Origin: Candidatus Eisenbacteria bacterium
Lineage (GTDB): Bacteria; Orphanbacterota; Orphanbacteria; Orphanbacterales; Orphanbacteraceae
Assembly (NCBI GenBank): GCA_016930695.1
Contig: JAFGGD010000055.1
Span: 1-64,000, forward strand
DNA: 64,000 nt
Reading direction: 5' to 3'
Part shown: positions 35,239 to 44,350 of the stretch, piece by piece
Position numbering within the stretch: the stretch's first letter is position 1
Layout of the letters: each line of letters starts with the position of its first letter
Notes under the pieces: generated by a model
What the model was told of the DNA's origin: nothing
Databases searched by the model: none
Seen by the model: only the letters and a program-made list of their open reading frames with translations
Position numbers and translations under genes: made by a program

Positions 35239-36467
35239 CCTCGGCCGTTGCCGTTCCCGTTGCCGTTGCCGTTGTTCCCTCCGCCGCCGGGCGGGGAATC
35301 CCCACCACCATCGTCCCCGCCGTCGTCGCCCCCGTCGTCGCCCCCCCCACCCGAAGGAGACCAGAGCAAAGCCTCGTACAGGTCGTCCCCCTCCCCCTCG
35401 TCATCCTCGCCGTCGGCGCCGAAGGAGTAGACCCTCCCCGAGTAGGCCGATTCTTTCTTATATCGATAGTCGTTGTCCCACGGGTCGGCGCGATCCAGCC
35501 GCTTCGAGTCGGGAGAGAGAAGGGGGTTGTCGGCGTAGACCGAACCGGCGAGCAGTCTCAGCTCCCGGAGCGCTACCACGGTCCTCTCCCGATCGAGAAG
35601 CCCCCGGAGGGACGCTTCGGGAATCACCCGCACCAGGTCGTTGGCGCCGGTCCGCCAGACGTCCTTCTTCACCGTCGCCGCGGGCTCCCCCGGCCCGTCG
35701 CTCAGCAGGATCCGGCCCTCCACGGCTTCGCCGTCCACCTTCTCGCATGCGCGGAAGACGATGCGGCCGCCCCAGGGATCGGCGAGCACGCACGACGCCG
35801 TGCCGGAGAGGTAGGGTCCGTTCCAGTCGTCCTCCTTCGAGGCGAGCAGCTCCGCCAACGCCTTGTCGTCCGTGCCGCCGGGGAACCCGCCCGTGTCGAG
35901 GTAGTAGCGCTCCACCCCATCGACGATCTCGTCGAAAAGCTCTTCCGTCTTCGCGCGCCACCCCTCATCCACGTCCTTGGTGCTGCCCGTCCGGACCATG
36001 TCCCGGTCCGTGTCGAGGACCCACCCCTTCTTGGTCCAGCGCGAATCGAGAATTCGGTCGTCGCCGGAACTGATCAGGACGAAATCCACCGGCGCGTTCA
36101 TCCCCTGGACCGCCGCGGCGGGCTGGTAGGTGTAGGCCGCGCCCCAAGCGTCGAGAAGCACCTCGCGCGACAGGTTCCCGCCGCCGTTCACGTAGGGCCC
36201 ATCCCATTCGGGCAGCGTCTCGGCGTTCACGACCAGCGCCGCGAGGCCGATCTTGGCGTCCGGGAGGCGGCCGCAGTCACGGTAGTAGGAGGCGAGCCCT
36301 TCCTCGAGAAACTCCATCTCCCGCTCCGTCGATTCCGAGCGGGACTGCTCGATCTGGCGGACCACGTAAGGGGTCATCGCTCCGGCGAGGATGCCGATCA
36401 CCGCCAGCACCACCACGATCTCGAGGAGCGTGAAGCCGCCGGTCCTTTCCGTCCGTTTCCGTTTCAT
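35235..36467 (-). CDS. Multi-module pseudopilin (three GspG-like repeats, acidic Gly-rich tail)
   Basis: The 410 residues start with a prepilin leader, RTGGFTLLEIVVVLAVIGIL, with Glu at +5 after the G/F cleavage site. Three GspG-like modules follow. Module 1 runs from EFLEEGLASYYRDCGRLPDA to FVLISSGDDRILDS. Module 2 starts IVDGVERYYLDTGGFPGGTD. Module 3 is shorter and ends RVYSFGADGEDDEGEGDD. The last 50 residues are Gly/Asp/Asn repeats (GGDDGGDDGG, GNGNGNGN). Usual GspG proteins have one module of about 140 residues. Confidence 0.85.
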   Translation of the reverse strand: MKRKRTERTGGFTLLEIVVVLAVIGILAGAMTPYVVRQIEQSRSESTEREMEFLEEGLASYYRDCGRLPDAKIGLAALVVNAETLPEWDGPYVNGGGNLSREVLLDAWGAAYTYQPAAAVQGMNAPVDFVLISSGDDRILDSRWTKKGWVLDTDRDMVRTGSTKDVDEGWRAKTEELFDEIVDGVERYYLDTGGFPGGTDDKALAELLASKEDDWNGPYLSGTASCVLADPWGGRIVFRACEKVDGEAVEGRILLSDGPGEPAATVKKDVWRTGANDLVRVIPEASLRGLLDRERTVVALRELRLLAGSVYADNPLLSPDSKRLDRADPWDNDYRYKKESAYSGRVYSFGADGEDDEGEGDDLYEALLWSPSGGGGDDGGDDGGDDGGGDSPPGGGGNNGNGNGNGNGRG

Positions 36468-36489
36468 TCCTTTGCTTCCTCGCTGCCGC

Positions 36490-37689
36490 TCAGTGGATCG
36501 CCGAGGTGACCTCCATGAGCGGCATAAAAACCGCGAGCGCGGCGAATCCGACCATCACCACCAACCCCACGATCAGGAGAGGCGTCATGGCCGCGATCGT
36601 CTTTCGGAACAGATTCGGCATCTCCCGGTCGTAGTGCTGCGAAAGGTTCGACAGCATGCCGGGCAGGTCGCCGCTCGATTCGCCCACCATCGCCATCCTC
36701 ACCACCACTTGCGGGAAACGCCCCGACCGCGCGAGGGCGCCGGAAAAGGTCTCCCCCGCGCGGATCCAGTCGAGCACGGCGCCGATTGCGCGCCCGATCA
36801 CTCGGTTTCCCGTGCTGCTCTGGGAGAGGTCGAGTGCGCGCTCCAGCGAGATCCCCGACGCGAGGAGCGTGGCGAGCGTCCCCGCCATGCGGGAGAAGGC
36901 CGCCATCTTCACGATCCTCCCGAGGATCGGGAGGTTGAGGGCGATCCGGTCCGTCAGCATGCGGAAAGGGGGGTAGCGGCGGAGCCGTGGCCAGCCGATC
37001 GCTCCCAGGAAGACCGCCGCGAGAACGGCCGGCAACAGCCGCGAGCCGACGCCTCCGACGGCGAGAAGGATCCGCGTCGGGAGCGGGACCCCCACCTCCA
37101 GCGTCTCGAAGAGTCCCTCCAACCGGGGGAAGACGAAGAAGGTGAGGAGGGCCGCGAAGCCGAGAAGGGCGGCGAGCACCGTGACCGGGTAGGAGAAGGC
37201 GCGGCGCAGTTCCTGTTTCATCGCCTTGGACCGCTCCAGATGCTCCGTCAGCGAATCGAAGGCGAGAGGGAGCTTCCCGCTCTCCTCGCCGGCGCGCACT
37301 ATGTTTATGTATAAATCGTCGAAAATCTCCGGGTGGGCGGCGAGGGATTCCGAAACCGAACCTCCTCCCTCGATCCGAACGATCACGTCGCCGAGGAGGT
37401 CCCGATAGGTCCGGCTCTCGCTCTGGCCGCGGAGGTCTTCCAGCACCTGAAGAAGCGGGATTCCGGCGTTGACCAGGCTCCCCATGGAGCGGGTGAATTC
37501 GATCCGTTCGTCTTCGCCGCCTCCCCGTCGCCCCAGGTCGATCCGGCGGCGTTTTCGCTCCTTCAACTCCAGAAGGGTCAGGGCGCGCTCGCCGAGAGAC
37601 GCGCGCACCGTCGAGTCGTCCCGCGCGGCGATCTCCCCCCGCACCGGACTGCCGTCTGTCGCCACCGCCTCGTACCGGAATACTTTCAT
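36490..37689 (-). CDS. Inner-membrane platform protein (GspF/PilC/MshG)
   Basis: This 399-residue protein has the duplicated T2SF domain. The first half has FTRSMGSLVNAGIPLLQVLE and GEESGKLPLAFDSLTEHLE. The second has FSRMAGTLATLLASGISLE and GESSGDLPGMLSNLSQHYD. Three membrane segments are expected, the last near MTPLLIVGLVVMVGFAALAV. The ATG overlaps the ATPase stop (ATGA). It is the cytoplasmic-side platform on which the assembly ATPase acts. Confidence 0.95.
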   Translation of the reverse strand: MKVFRYEAVATDGSPVRGEIAARDDSTVRASLGERALTLLELKERKRRRIDLGRRGGGEDERIEFTRSMGSLVNAGIPLLQVLEDLRGQSESRTYRDLLGDVIVRIEGGGSVSESLAAHPEIFDDLYINIVRAGEESGKLPLAFDSLTEHLERSKAMKQELRRAFSYPVTVLAALLGFAALLTFFVFPRLEGLFETLEVGVPLPTRILLAVGGVGSRLLPAVLAAVFLGAIGWPRLRRYPPFRMLTDRIALNLPILGRIVKMAAFSRMAGTLATLLASGISLERALDLSQSSTGNRVIGRAIGAVLDWIRAGETFSGALARSGRFPQVVVRMAMVGESSGDLPGMLSNLSQHYDREMPNLFRKTIAAMTPLLIVGLVVMVGFAALAVFMPLMEVTSAIH

Positions 37690-39431
37690 GATTCAACCGA
37701 ATTCGTCTTGGCCATCAAGAGACCTTGGTCGTTATCCCATGTGTGGCGGAGCGCCTCCGCGACCGACGTCTCACCGCTGATCACCATGCGGCGCGCCTCG
37801 TCGAGCATGCTCACCATCCCCTCGCGCCTCGCCGCCGCGCCGATCGCCTCCGCCGCACCGCCGGCCACGAGAGCGTGCCCCACCGCGGGGGTGACGGTCA
37901 GCACCTCCGCCACGGCGCGCCGGCCGCGGTATCCCGTTCCGCCGCACCGTTTGCAGCCGCGGGCGCGATAGAGAGCGGTCGCCTCTCCCTCCGAAAGGCC
38001 GAGGGCGCTCAGCAGGATCGGATCCGGCGCGGGATCCGGCTCGCGGCAATCGACGCAGAGACGGCGGACCAGCCGCTGCGCCACCACCGCCACCAGCGTG
38101 CTGCCGAGCAGGAAGGGTTCCACCCCCATGTCGAGCAGCCTGGCGATCGCCCCGATCGCCGAGTTGGTGTGCAGCGTGGAGAGCACCAGGTGGCCGGTCA
38201 TGGCGGCGCGGAGCGCGGTTTCCACCGTCTCGGCGTCGCGCATCTCGCCGACGAGAATCACGTCCGGGTCCTGGCGGAGCAGCGCCCGGAGCCCTTTGGC
38301 GAATGTGAAACCGGCCTGCACGTTCACCTGCGACTGGCGGACCACCGGCAGTTCGTACTCCACCGGATCCTCGAGGGTGGCGATCTTGCGATCCATCGTG
38401 TTGATCGCCTTGAGCGCCGCGTAGAGCGTGGTGGTCTTCCCCGATCCGGTGGGTCCCGTCACCAGGATGATCCCGGACGCGCGCTGGATGGCGGAGGAGA
38501 AAGCCCCCAGGTTTTGATCGGCGAAGCCCAGGTCCTCGAGACCGACCACGACCTTGCTCTTGTCGAGAAGGCGCATCACCACGTTCTCGCCGTGGATCGT
38601 GGGGAGCGTGGAAACCCGGATCATGATCTGGCGCCGGTCCACCTCGGCGGTGATCTTGCCGTCCTGGGGAAGGCGCGTTTCGGCGATATCCAGATCGGCC
38701 AGCAGTTTGATCCTCGCGGTCACGGCGGTCCGGAGTTCCAGAGGGAGGGTGATCGCCGAGACGAGGACGCCGTCGATCCGGTTCCTGGTGCGGACGATCC
38801 GCACCTCCGGCTCGACATGCACGTCGGTCGCCCCCCGGCGCACCGCCTCGCGGATGATGGCGTCCACCAGGCGCACCACCGGTTGCTCGCTGACGATGCC
38901 GTGGATCTCTTGATGGCGGGAGGAGCGGCTCGCCTTCGCCGCCTCCTCCACGAGCGCGTCGAGAGACTTGCGGACGTCCACGCCGAAGGCCCGGTCCAAC
39001 GCCGCCAGCACCTCCGACTCCGGCGCCGCCAGCGCCTCCACCGCCCTCCCGGTGAGTTGGCTCACCTCGTCCACGGTCAACACGTCGAAGGAGTTGGCCA
39101 TGGCGACGCGGAAGAGATTGGCGTCCACGTCAAGCGGGAGAAGGGATCGCTCCCGGCAGAAGGACTCGTCGAGAAGGGCGAGCGCCTCCTTGTTCGGCTC
39201 GAACTCGCTCAGCTGCACCTGTTCCAGGCCGGCCTGGTTGGCCAGACTGGAAGTGATCTCCTGTTCGGTGGTGAAACCGAGCGCGACCAGGATCTCGCCG
39301 ATCCGGCCGCCCGTTCTCTCTTGCTCTTTCAGGGCAAGCGAGAGCTGCGCCTCGGAGATGCAGCCCCGTTCGACGAGCCGCTCCCCGAGGCGTCCCCCGC
39401 CCTTCGCCGTAATGGTGCGCCGTTCCGTCAT
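37686..39431 (-). CDS. Pilus/type II secretion assembly ATPase (GspE/PilB/MshE)
   Basis: The 581 residues begin MTERRTITAKGGG; the longer open frame is not used. An N-terminal MshEN/GspE domain (LGERLVERGCISEAQLSLAL; ILVALGFTTEQEITSSLA) precedes the ATPase core. Walker A is GPTGSGKTTTLYA, Walker B is PDVILVGEMRDAETVE, and the Asp/His boxes are present. A zinc tetracysteine motif is CVDC with CKRC. It powers pseudopilus extension from the cytoplasm. No PilT retraction ATPase is nearby. Confidence 0.96.
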   Translation of the reverse strand: MTERRTITAKGGGRLGERLVERGCISEAQLSLALKEQERTGGRIGEILVALGFTTEQEITSSLANQAGLEQVQLSEFEPNKEALALLDESFCRERSLLPLDVDANLFRVAMANSFDVLTVDEVSQLTGRAVEALAAPESEVLAALDRAFGVDVRKSLDALVEEAAKASRSSRHQEIHGIVSEQPVVRLVDAIIREAVRRGATDVHVEPEVRIVRTRNRIDGVLVSAITLPLELRTAVTARIKLLADLDIAETRLPQDGKITAEVDRRQIMIRVSTLPTIHGENVVMRLLDKSKVVVGLEDLGFADQNLGAFSSAIQRASGIILVTGPTGSGKTTTLYAALKAINTMDRKIATLEDPVEYELPVVRQSQVNVQAGFTFAKGLRALLRQDPDVILVGEMRDAETVETALRAAMTGHLVLSTLHTNSAIGAIARLLDMGVEPFLLGSTLVAVVAQRLVRRLCVDCREPDPAPDPILLSALGLSEGEATALYRARGCKRCGGTGYRGRRAVAEVLTVTPAVGHALVAGGAAEAIGAAARREGMVSMLDEARRMVISGETSVAEALRHTWDNDQGLLMAKTNSVES

Positions 39432-39472
39432 GTGGATGGACGCCCCCGGGCGCGCATCGCGCGCCGTCCGCG

Positions 39473-40075
39473 CTAACGCTTGATCAGGAAACCCACGTCG
39501 TCCCCCTGGACATCCGTGTCGTCCGTGTCCGTGTCGAGCACGCCGTCGGGACCGGCCGAGATGATCCAGACCGGAGCGTTTCCGGCCGCCATAACGGTCG
39601 GATGAAGGCTGGCGACGTTGCACCAGTACTGGCGCCCCCACGGATCGGTCTTCATCTTGATCGCATAGGGACCGTTCCAGCGGTTTTCACCGGTGACGTC
39701 GTACTTGTTCTTGTTCTTGCCGCCCGGCTTGTTGTCCACGAGCTGGTTGTCATAGCTGTCCGTGACGTTCAGCTTCCCCCAACCCGTAACCTTCGTGCCG
39801 AGGGTGGGCGCGGTGCCGTTGGCGTTCTGGAGCAGTTCCACCTCGTACTCGCCCTTGGTGTTCCGGGTCGGCCAACGCCCCGTGTCCTTGTAGAAATCGG
39901 TGACGGACGTGGCGATCATCTCCGCGTCCTTCTGGGCCCGAACCGTTTTGGAATCCTCGAGATGCTTGACGATGGTGGGGACCATCACCGCGGCGAGGAT
40001 CGCGATCACGCCGATCACGGCGACGATCTCGACAAGAGTGAAACCCTGGCTTCGACGCACGCTCCTGCTGCGCAT
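39473..40075 (-). CDS. Major pseudopilin (GspG/MshB-like)
   Basis: ATG 40075 follows AGGAGG, giving 200 residues. The leader cleaves at G/F in RRSQGFTLVEIVAVIGVIAI, with Glu at +5. The C-terminal domain has VTDFYKDTGRWPT, NRWNGPYAIKMKTDPWGRQ and WIISAGPDGVLDTDTDD, close to the GspG calcium-binding loop. It is the first gene of the operon, as expected for the most abundant subunit. It requires a prepilin peptidase, which is not encoded in this window. Confidence 0.92.
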   Translation of the reverse strand: MRSRSVRRSQGFTLVEIVAVIGVIAILAAVMVPTIVKHLEDSKTVRAQKDAEMIATSVTDFYKDTGRWPTRNTKGEYEVELLQNANGTAPTLGTKVTGWGKLNVTDSYDNQLVDNKPGGKNKNKYDVTGENRWNGPYAIKMKTDPWGRQYWCNVASLHPTVMAAGNAPVWIISAGPDGVLDTDTDDTDVQGDDVGFLIKR

Positions 40076-40119
40076 ACTTTCCTCCTTGATCTTTGATAAG
40101 TTGCACAACACACCGGAGA

Positions 40120-40139
40120 CGCGGCTACCCGTAGCCGCG
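40120..40139 (-). promoter_or_regulatory. Leader hairpin ahead of the pseudopilin operon
   Basis: Perfect 9-base arms CGCGGCTAC and GTAGCCGCG with a 2-base spacer lie about 45 bases before the first start codon. It could stabilise the abundant pilin mRNA or be a protein site. No known riboswitch core is visible. Confidence 0.5.
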
Positions 40140-40183
40140 CCGCCGGAGACAATCGCTCTCGACCGGTGGTCGGTCTAAGTGAA

Positions 40184-40211
40184 TGATCGGCAACCTTTAA
40201 GCGGGACTTGA
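40184..40211 (-). promoter_or_regulatory. Sigma28-like promoter candidate for the pilus operon
   Basis: Minus-strand TCAAGTCC (40211-40204), 12 bases, then GCCGATCA (40191-40184) resembles FliA-type promoters (TAAAGTTT-N11-GCCGATAA). It lies 108 bases before the first pseudopilin start. Region 40212-40399 is GC-rich with T-runs and no gene. Confidence 0.4.
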
Positions 40212-40399
40212 TTCGCAGGGCTTTCCGGGGCGGGCCCGGCGGCCTCGACCGGTGCGTCGAGGGACAGCTTCGTCGTTTTTTGCGGTTTTTCGCGGTTTCT
40301 CGCGGCCGGGCGGGAGCGGGATGGGGCGCGCCGCCGCCACGGTCGAGAGGGGGCTCCTCCCTCTCGTCCCGTCCCGTCCTGTACATTTTAATAGGAAAG

Positions 40400-40435
40400 A
40401 AAAAGCCGGGGCGCCCGGCGTTCCGGGGCCCCGGC
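40400..40435 (-). terminator. Intrinsic terminator of the thioredoxin-TPR gene
   Basis: On the minus strand GCCGGGGC and GCCCCGGC pair around a 15-base loop and are followed by TTTTTC. It lies just after the stop at 40444. Confidence 0.8.
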
Positions 40436-40443
40436 GGCGGGGA

Positions 40444-42237
40444 TCATCGCGAGAGGAGTCTGTCCAACCTCCAGCGAATCGTGTTCCGAAACGCGTGTCC
40501 GTTTCCGTCGTACTCATCCGACACGAAACGGATCCTCCCCTCTTCATCGATCCAGTAGACCGTGGGGAGGGCGCTCAGCCGGAAGGCGCGCGCCGTCTCT
40601 TCCCAGTCGGGCTCGCCGGCGGTGAGAAGCGTGGTGATGCCGATCTTCTCGTCCCGCAGGTAAGGACGCACGAGCCAGAAGTCCCGGTCCGTGTCGATCG
40701 TGAGGAAACGGACGTTCCGGTCCCGGTACTCGTCGGCGACCGCCTGCAGGTGCGGGAGCATCTCCCGGCATGGTTCGCACCAAGTGGTCCAGAAGACGAT
40801 CACCGCCGCTCCGCCGCGAAGGTCCTCGAGAGCGACCGTTTCGCCGTCCAACGAAACGAGAGAGAAATCGGGCGCCGGACGAGGATCCGGCTCGGCGAGT
40901 GCGTCCCGTTTGCGAACCGCTTCCGCCCGCGTAGTCCGGTGTTCCACCTCCTCGCGGAGGGCCGAATCCCTCTCGACGATCCGATCCAGAAGCGGCCCCG
41001 CCTCCTCCTCGCCGCCGTCCCGCGCGCGGACGAGAGGATCGACGGCGTCGAAAGCCTTCCCCGCCTCGAGAAGCGCCGCGCCGTAATGATAGAGAACGCG
41101 CGGGAAATCGCTCTCCGCCGCGGCCCGCAGTTCCTCCAACGCCTCACCGGTCCGGCCGTCTCGGAAAAGCGCCCAGCCGTAACCGTCGCGGATCATGAGA
41201 TAGGCGGCGTTCAGATCGGGCAGGACGGACGCCTCCGTGCCCGGGTCCTGGATCCACTCCCGGAGGGTCTCCTTGGCGCGCGCGCCCAGACGAACCGCCT
41301 CCGCCGTCCCTTGCCCCGACTCGGCCAGAAGGAAACAGAGGGCCGAAAGCACCTCGGGATCCTCGGTCTCTCCGGCGATGCGCGTCGCCAAGGCCACGCC
41401 CCGGTTCGGCGCCGGCGTGCCCAGATAATCCTCGACGAGACGGATGCCGATCTCCGTCGCTTTCGGACCGTCCGGATGAAGAAGCAAATAGCGTTCGAAG
41501 TTTTCGATCCGCTCCGTCGCGTCCTCCGCTCCGATCGCCTCCATGGCGGCGGTGCGCTCGTCCAAAAGATCCTCCGGCCTCATCCCGACCCGGCCGAGGG
41601 CGACCAGCGCGCGGGCGTACTCCTCACGGAAACGGGGATCGCTGCGGAACACGTCCTCGGCGAGCCGGAAAGACTCGGCCGCCGCGTCGTAATCGTCGCG
41701 CGATACTTCGGCCAAGCCGGCCAGATAGTGGGAGCGGGCGATCCGTTCCCGCTTCATCCGCCCCCATGAGCGGAGCGGTATGTCGGCGGGCCTTTCCGAC
41801 TCCTCGGCGAGGGCACCCCCCCGCCGGGCGAGGGCGAGCGCCTCTTCGGCGCGAACGCCGGAGCGGAGGTACGCCTCGGCGACGATCAACACGCGATCGG
41901 GATCGTTCCCGTCTTCGGCGAGGAAAGCCGCCGCCTCGCGCTCCACGGCGCGCTGGAGAGAACCGTCCGCCGGCCGGTTCTCCGACTCCCGCCAACCGCC
42001 GCTCGCCGCCACACCGAAGAGCAGGGTGCGCACGCGGTCGCTCCAGGGGCCATCCGGGTATTCCTCCAGAAAGCCGATCATCGCGCGGGCGCGGGCGCCG
42101 GGATCCGGCTCCGCGCATGCCATGTAGAAAGCGACCCTCTCTCCGTCCTCCGCCGCGCAGACGGCCGCCGGTGCGCCCGCCGAAACGACGAGGACCAGGA
42201 AAAGGACCGACGCCGATCCCGCGATTCTCCCTCTCAT
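40444..42237 (-). CDS. Secreted TPR protein with C-terminal TlpA-like thioredoxin domain
   Basis: ATG 42237 follows GAGGAGGAG, giving 597 residues. A signal peptide (about residues 1-28, ending CAAED) leads into about 390 residues of alpha-helical TPR-like repeats (for example HYLAGLAEVSRDDYDAAAES). The last 150 residues form a TlpA/ResA domain: APDFSLVSLDGETVALEDL, active site FWTTWCEPCREMLP and cis-Pro LSALPTVYWID. It probably acts in periplasmic thiol-disulfide exchange or redox sensing. It is monocistronic. Confidence 0.88.
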   Translation of the reverse strand: MRGRIAGSASVLFLVLVVSAGAPAAVCAAEDGERVAFYMACAEPDPGARARAMIGFLEEYPDGPWSDRVRTLLFGVAASGGWRESENRPADGSLQRAVEREAAAFLAEDGNDPDRVLIVAEAYLRSGVRAEEALALARRGGALAEESERPADIPLRSWGRMKRERIARSHYLAGLAEVSRDDYDAAAESFRLAEDVFRSDPRFREEYARALVALGRVGMRPEDLLDERTAAMEAIGAEDATERIENFERYLLLHPDGPKATEIGIRLVEDYLGTPAPNRGVALATRIAGETEDPEVLSALCFLLAESGQGTAEAVRLGARAKETLREWIQDPGTEASVLPDLNAAYLMIRDGYGWALFRDGRTGEALEELRAAAESDFPRVLYHYGAALLEAGKAFDAVDPLVRARDGGEEEAGPLLDRIVERDSALREEVEHRTTRAEAVRKRDALAEPDPRPAPDFSLVSLDGETVALEDLRGGAAVIVFWTTWCEPCREMLPHLQAVADEYRDRNVRFLTIDTDRDFWLVRPYLRDEKIGITTLLTAGEPDWEETARAFRLSALPTVYWIDEEGRIRFVSDEYDGNGHAFRNTIRWRLDRLLSR

Positions 42238-42351
42238 CACGCTCCTCCTCTCGGGGGCGGCCGGCGCCGTCCGGCCCGGCCGTCTCCATTGACACCAGGG
42301 TAACCCGCCGGCGGTTCCGGGGCCACCGGATCCGACGGACCCGCACGCGCC

Positions 42352-42381
42352 TTGACCACTCTACCGCCGGAGGGCTAGCCT
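42352..42381 (+). promoter_or_regulatory. Sigma70-type promoter of sppA
   Basis: TTGACC (42352-42357) and TAGCCT (42376-42381) are spaced by 18 bases, 43 bases before the start codon. Confidence 0.45.
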
Positions 42382-42423
42382 GGGGACGCGGAGACCCTTC
42401 CCCGTCCACGACGGAGGTGCCCG

Positions 42424-44178
42424 GTGTCACGACGGAAAACCGTTCTGATCGTTCTCGTCCTCGCCGCCGTTCTCTTCATCCTCGCCGCCGGCGCCGTGGG
42501 CGCTCTCTATGTGGTATTTTTCCGCCCCTCCGCGCCGGGGATCAGCGACGAATCGGTGCTCGTCATCGACCTGACCGAACCGATAGAGGAGAGAGCGGAA
42601 GAGACGCTCTGGGCCGCCCTTCACCGTTCACGACCGGTGAACCTGGTCGCGGCTTCCCGTCTGATCCGGCGGGCGGCGGACGACGACCGGATCGGGAGGG
42701 CGGTGCTTCTGGTCGGTCCGTCCCCCGGCTTCGGCTGGGCCGCCGCCGCCGAGATCCGCGGAGCGGTCGCCTTCTTCCGCGATTCCGGCAAACCGGTAGA
42801 CGCCTACATCGACGCCGCCGACGACCTGGGCTATTCCATCGCCGCCGAGGCGGATCGGGTGTTCCTCTCTCCGAGCGGCCTCCTGCTCGTGGACGGCCTC
42901 TACGGCCGCGTGTTCTTCTACAAAAACCTCCTCGGAAGGGCGGACATCCGGTTCGACGAGATTCACGCCGGATCCTACAAATCCGCGCCCGAAAGCTTTA
43001 CGCGCGAATCGATTTCCGGGCCGGCGCGTGAGCAGATGGACGCGCTTCTCGACGATCTGTTCGATGAATACCTGGGGGCGATCGCCGGGGCGCGGGGATC
43101 GGACGCCGGATGGGCGCGCAGGGCGGTGGACGACGGGCCCTACCTTCTCCCCGAGCGAGCGGTGGAGGCCGGGCTGGCCGACTCGGTCCTCGCCCTGCCG
43201 GATTTCGAGCGGGCCGCAGGCATCGACGAAGAGGGGAAATCCCTCACCCTCGCGGAGTACGGGAAGGGGTCGGCCGACGGTTTCCGCTTCGGAGGCGCGG
43301 AGTTCGCGTTGATCCACGTGGTCGGCGAGATCCTCCCCGGGCCGGACCGCCGGGAACCGGTCGGCGGTCCGATCGCCGGCGCGGAAACGATCATCGGGGC
43401 GATCCGGGAGGCCGCCGAGAACGACCGTTACGACGCGATCCTTCTCCGAGTCTCCAGCCCGGGAGGATCGGTCGGCGCTTCCGACGCGATCCGCGAGGAA
43501 GTGGTCCGCGCGAGGGAGAAGAAACCGGTGGTGGTCTCCATGGGAGACGTGGCCGCCTCGGGCGCGTATTGGATCGCCTCCGGCGCCGACGGGATCGTCG
43601 CCCAACCGGCCACCATCACCGGGTCGATCGGCGTTTTCCTCCTCCGCCCCGTCCTGGAACGCTTTTATGAGCGTTTCGGCGTGGGGCGAGAAGAGTTCCT
43701 CCGCGGGGAGCACGCCGATATCTTCTCCACGCCCCGGGCATGGAACGAGGAGGAGAAGGAGAGGATCGGCCGCGGAATCGACGGAATGTACTCTCTCTTT
43801 CTCGAGCGGGTCGCCGAGGGGCGCGGGATGAGCGTCGCGCGGGTCGATTCTCTCGCCGGCGGAAGGGTTTGGAGCGGCAAGGCGAGTTATAACAACGGGT
43901 TAGTGGACAGAATCGGCGGATTCGACGTGGCGGTCCGTTTCGCCGCCGAATTGACGGGGATCGATCCGGACGCCCGCGTGCGTCTCCATCTCCTCCCCGC
44001 GGAGCGGTCGCTGATCGAACGCATCCGTGAGGGGGACTGGGGGATCGCGCGCGCCGGCGAAGACGCAACCATATCTATATTAGAAAGTTATGGTCTGCCC
44101 TCCGCCGAAATCCTCCCATTCGGGCCGGAGGGTGGGCCCCTTCGGGCCCGCATCCCCTACCGCATCTCGATCCGCTGA
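42424..44178 (+). CDS. sppA: Signal peptide peptidase SppA, long (67K) type
   Basis: GTG 42424 with GGAGG upstream gives 584 residues. One N-terminal membrane helix (VLIVLVLAAVLFILAAGAVGA) is followed by tandem S49/ClpP-like domains. The catalytic Lys is in the N-terminal half (HAGSYKSAPESF). The nucleophile Ser is in the C-terminal half (MGDVAASGAYWIASG), as in E. coli SppA. It degrades cleaved signal peptides in the membrane. The following 301 bases hold a promoter for the next gene and no gene. Confidence 0.95.
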   Translation: MSRRKTVLIVLVLAAVLFILAAGAVGALYVVFFRPSAPGISDESVLVIDLTEPIEERAEETLWAALHRSRPVNLVAASRLIRRAADDDRIGRAVLLVGPSPGFGWAAAAEIRGAVAFFRDSGKPVDAYIDAADDLGYSIAAEADRVFLSPSGLLLVDGLYGRVFFYKNLLGRADIRFDEIHAGSYKSAPESFTRESISGPAREQMDALLDDLFDEYLGAIAGARGSDAGWARRAVDDGPYLLPERAVEAGLADSVLALPDFERAAGIDEEGKSLTLAEYGKGSADGFRFGGAEFALIHVVGEILPGPDRREPVGGPIAGAETIIGAIREAAENDRYDAILLRVSSPGGSVGASDAIREEVVRAREKKPVVVSMGDVAASGAYWIASGADGIVAQPATITGSIGVFLLRPVLERFYERFGVGREEFLRGEHADIFSTPRAWNEEEKERIGRGIDGMYSLFLERVAEGRGMSVARVDSLAGGRVWSGKASYNNGLVDRIGGFDVAVRFAAELTGIDPDARVRLHLLPAERSLIERIREGDWGIARAGEDATISILESYGLPSAEILPFGPEGGPLRARIPYRISIR

Positions 44179-44321
44179 AATACCGCAAGAGAAACAGTCG
44201 CATGAAATCTCCCCCCCCCGAACCGGCCGTTCATTATCCGTGTCGGCCGAAAGGAAACGCCGCTCGATTCACGTCAAGAATCGTAACTTCCGCCGGAAAA
44301 AATAGATCCCACCTCTTTTTA

Positions 44322-44350
44322 TTGCAATTCGTTATGCGATATGGTAAACT
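44322..44350 (+). promoter_or_regulatory. Sigma70-type promoter for the tagged secreted-protein genes
   Basis: TTGCAA (44322-44327) and TAAACT (44345-44350) are spaced by 17 bases. The local region is A/T-rich. About 130 bases of leader would follow. Confidence 0.55.

Noticed and set aside
33861-35404. Frames antisense or out of phase within the pilus operon
   Set aside because: They disappear when the PilM-PilN and pseudopilin frames, supported by overlapping start/stop codons, are accepted.
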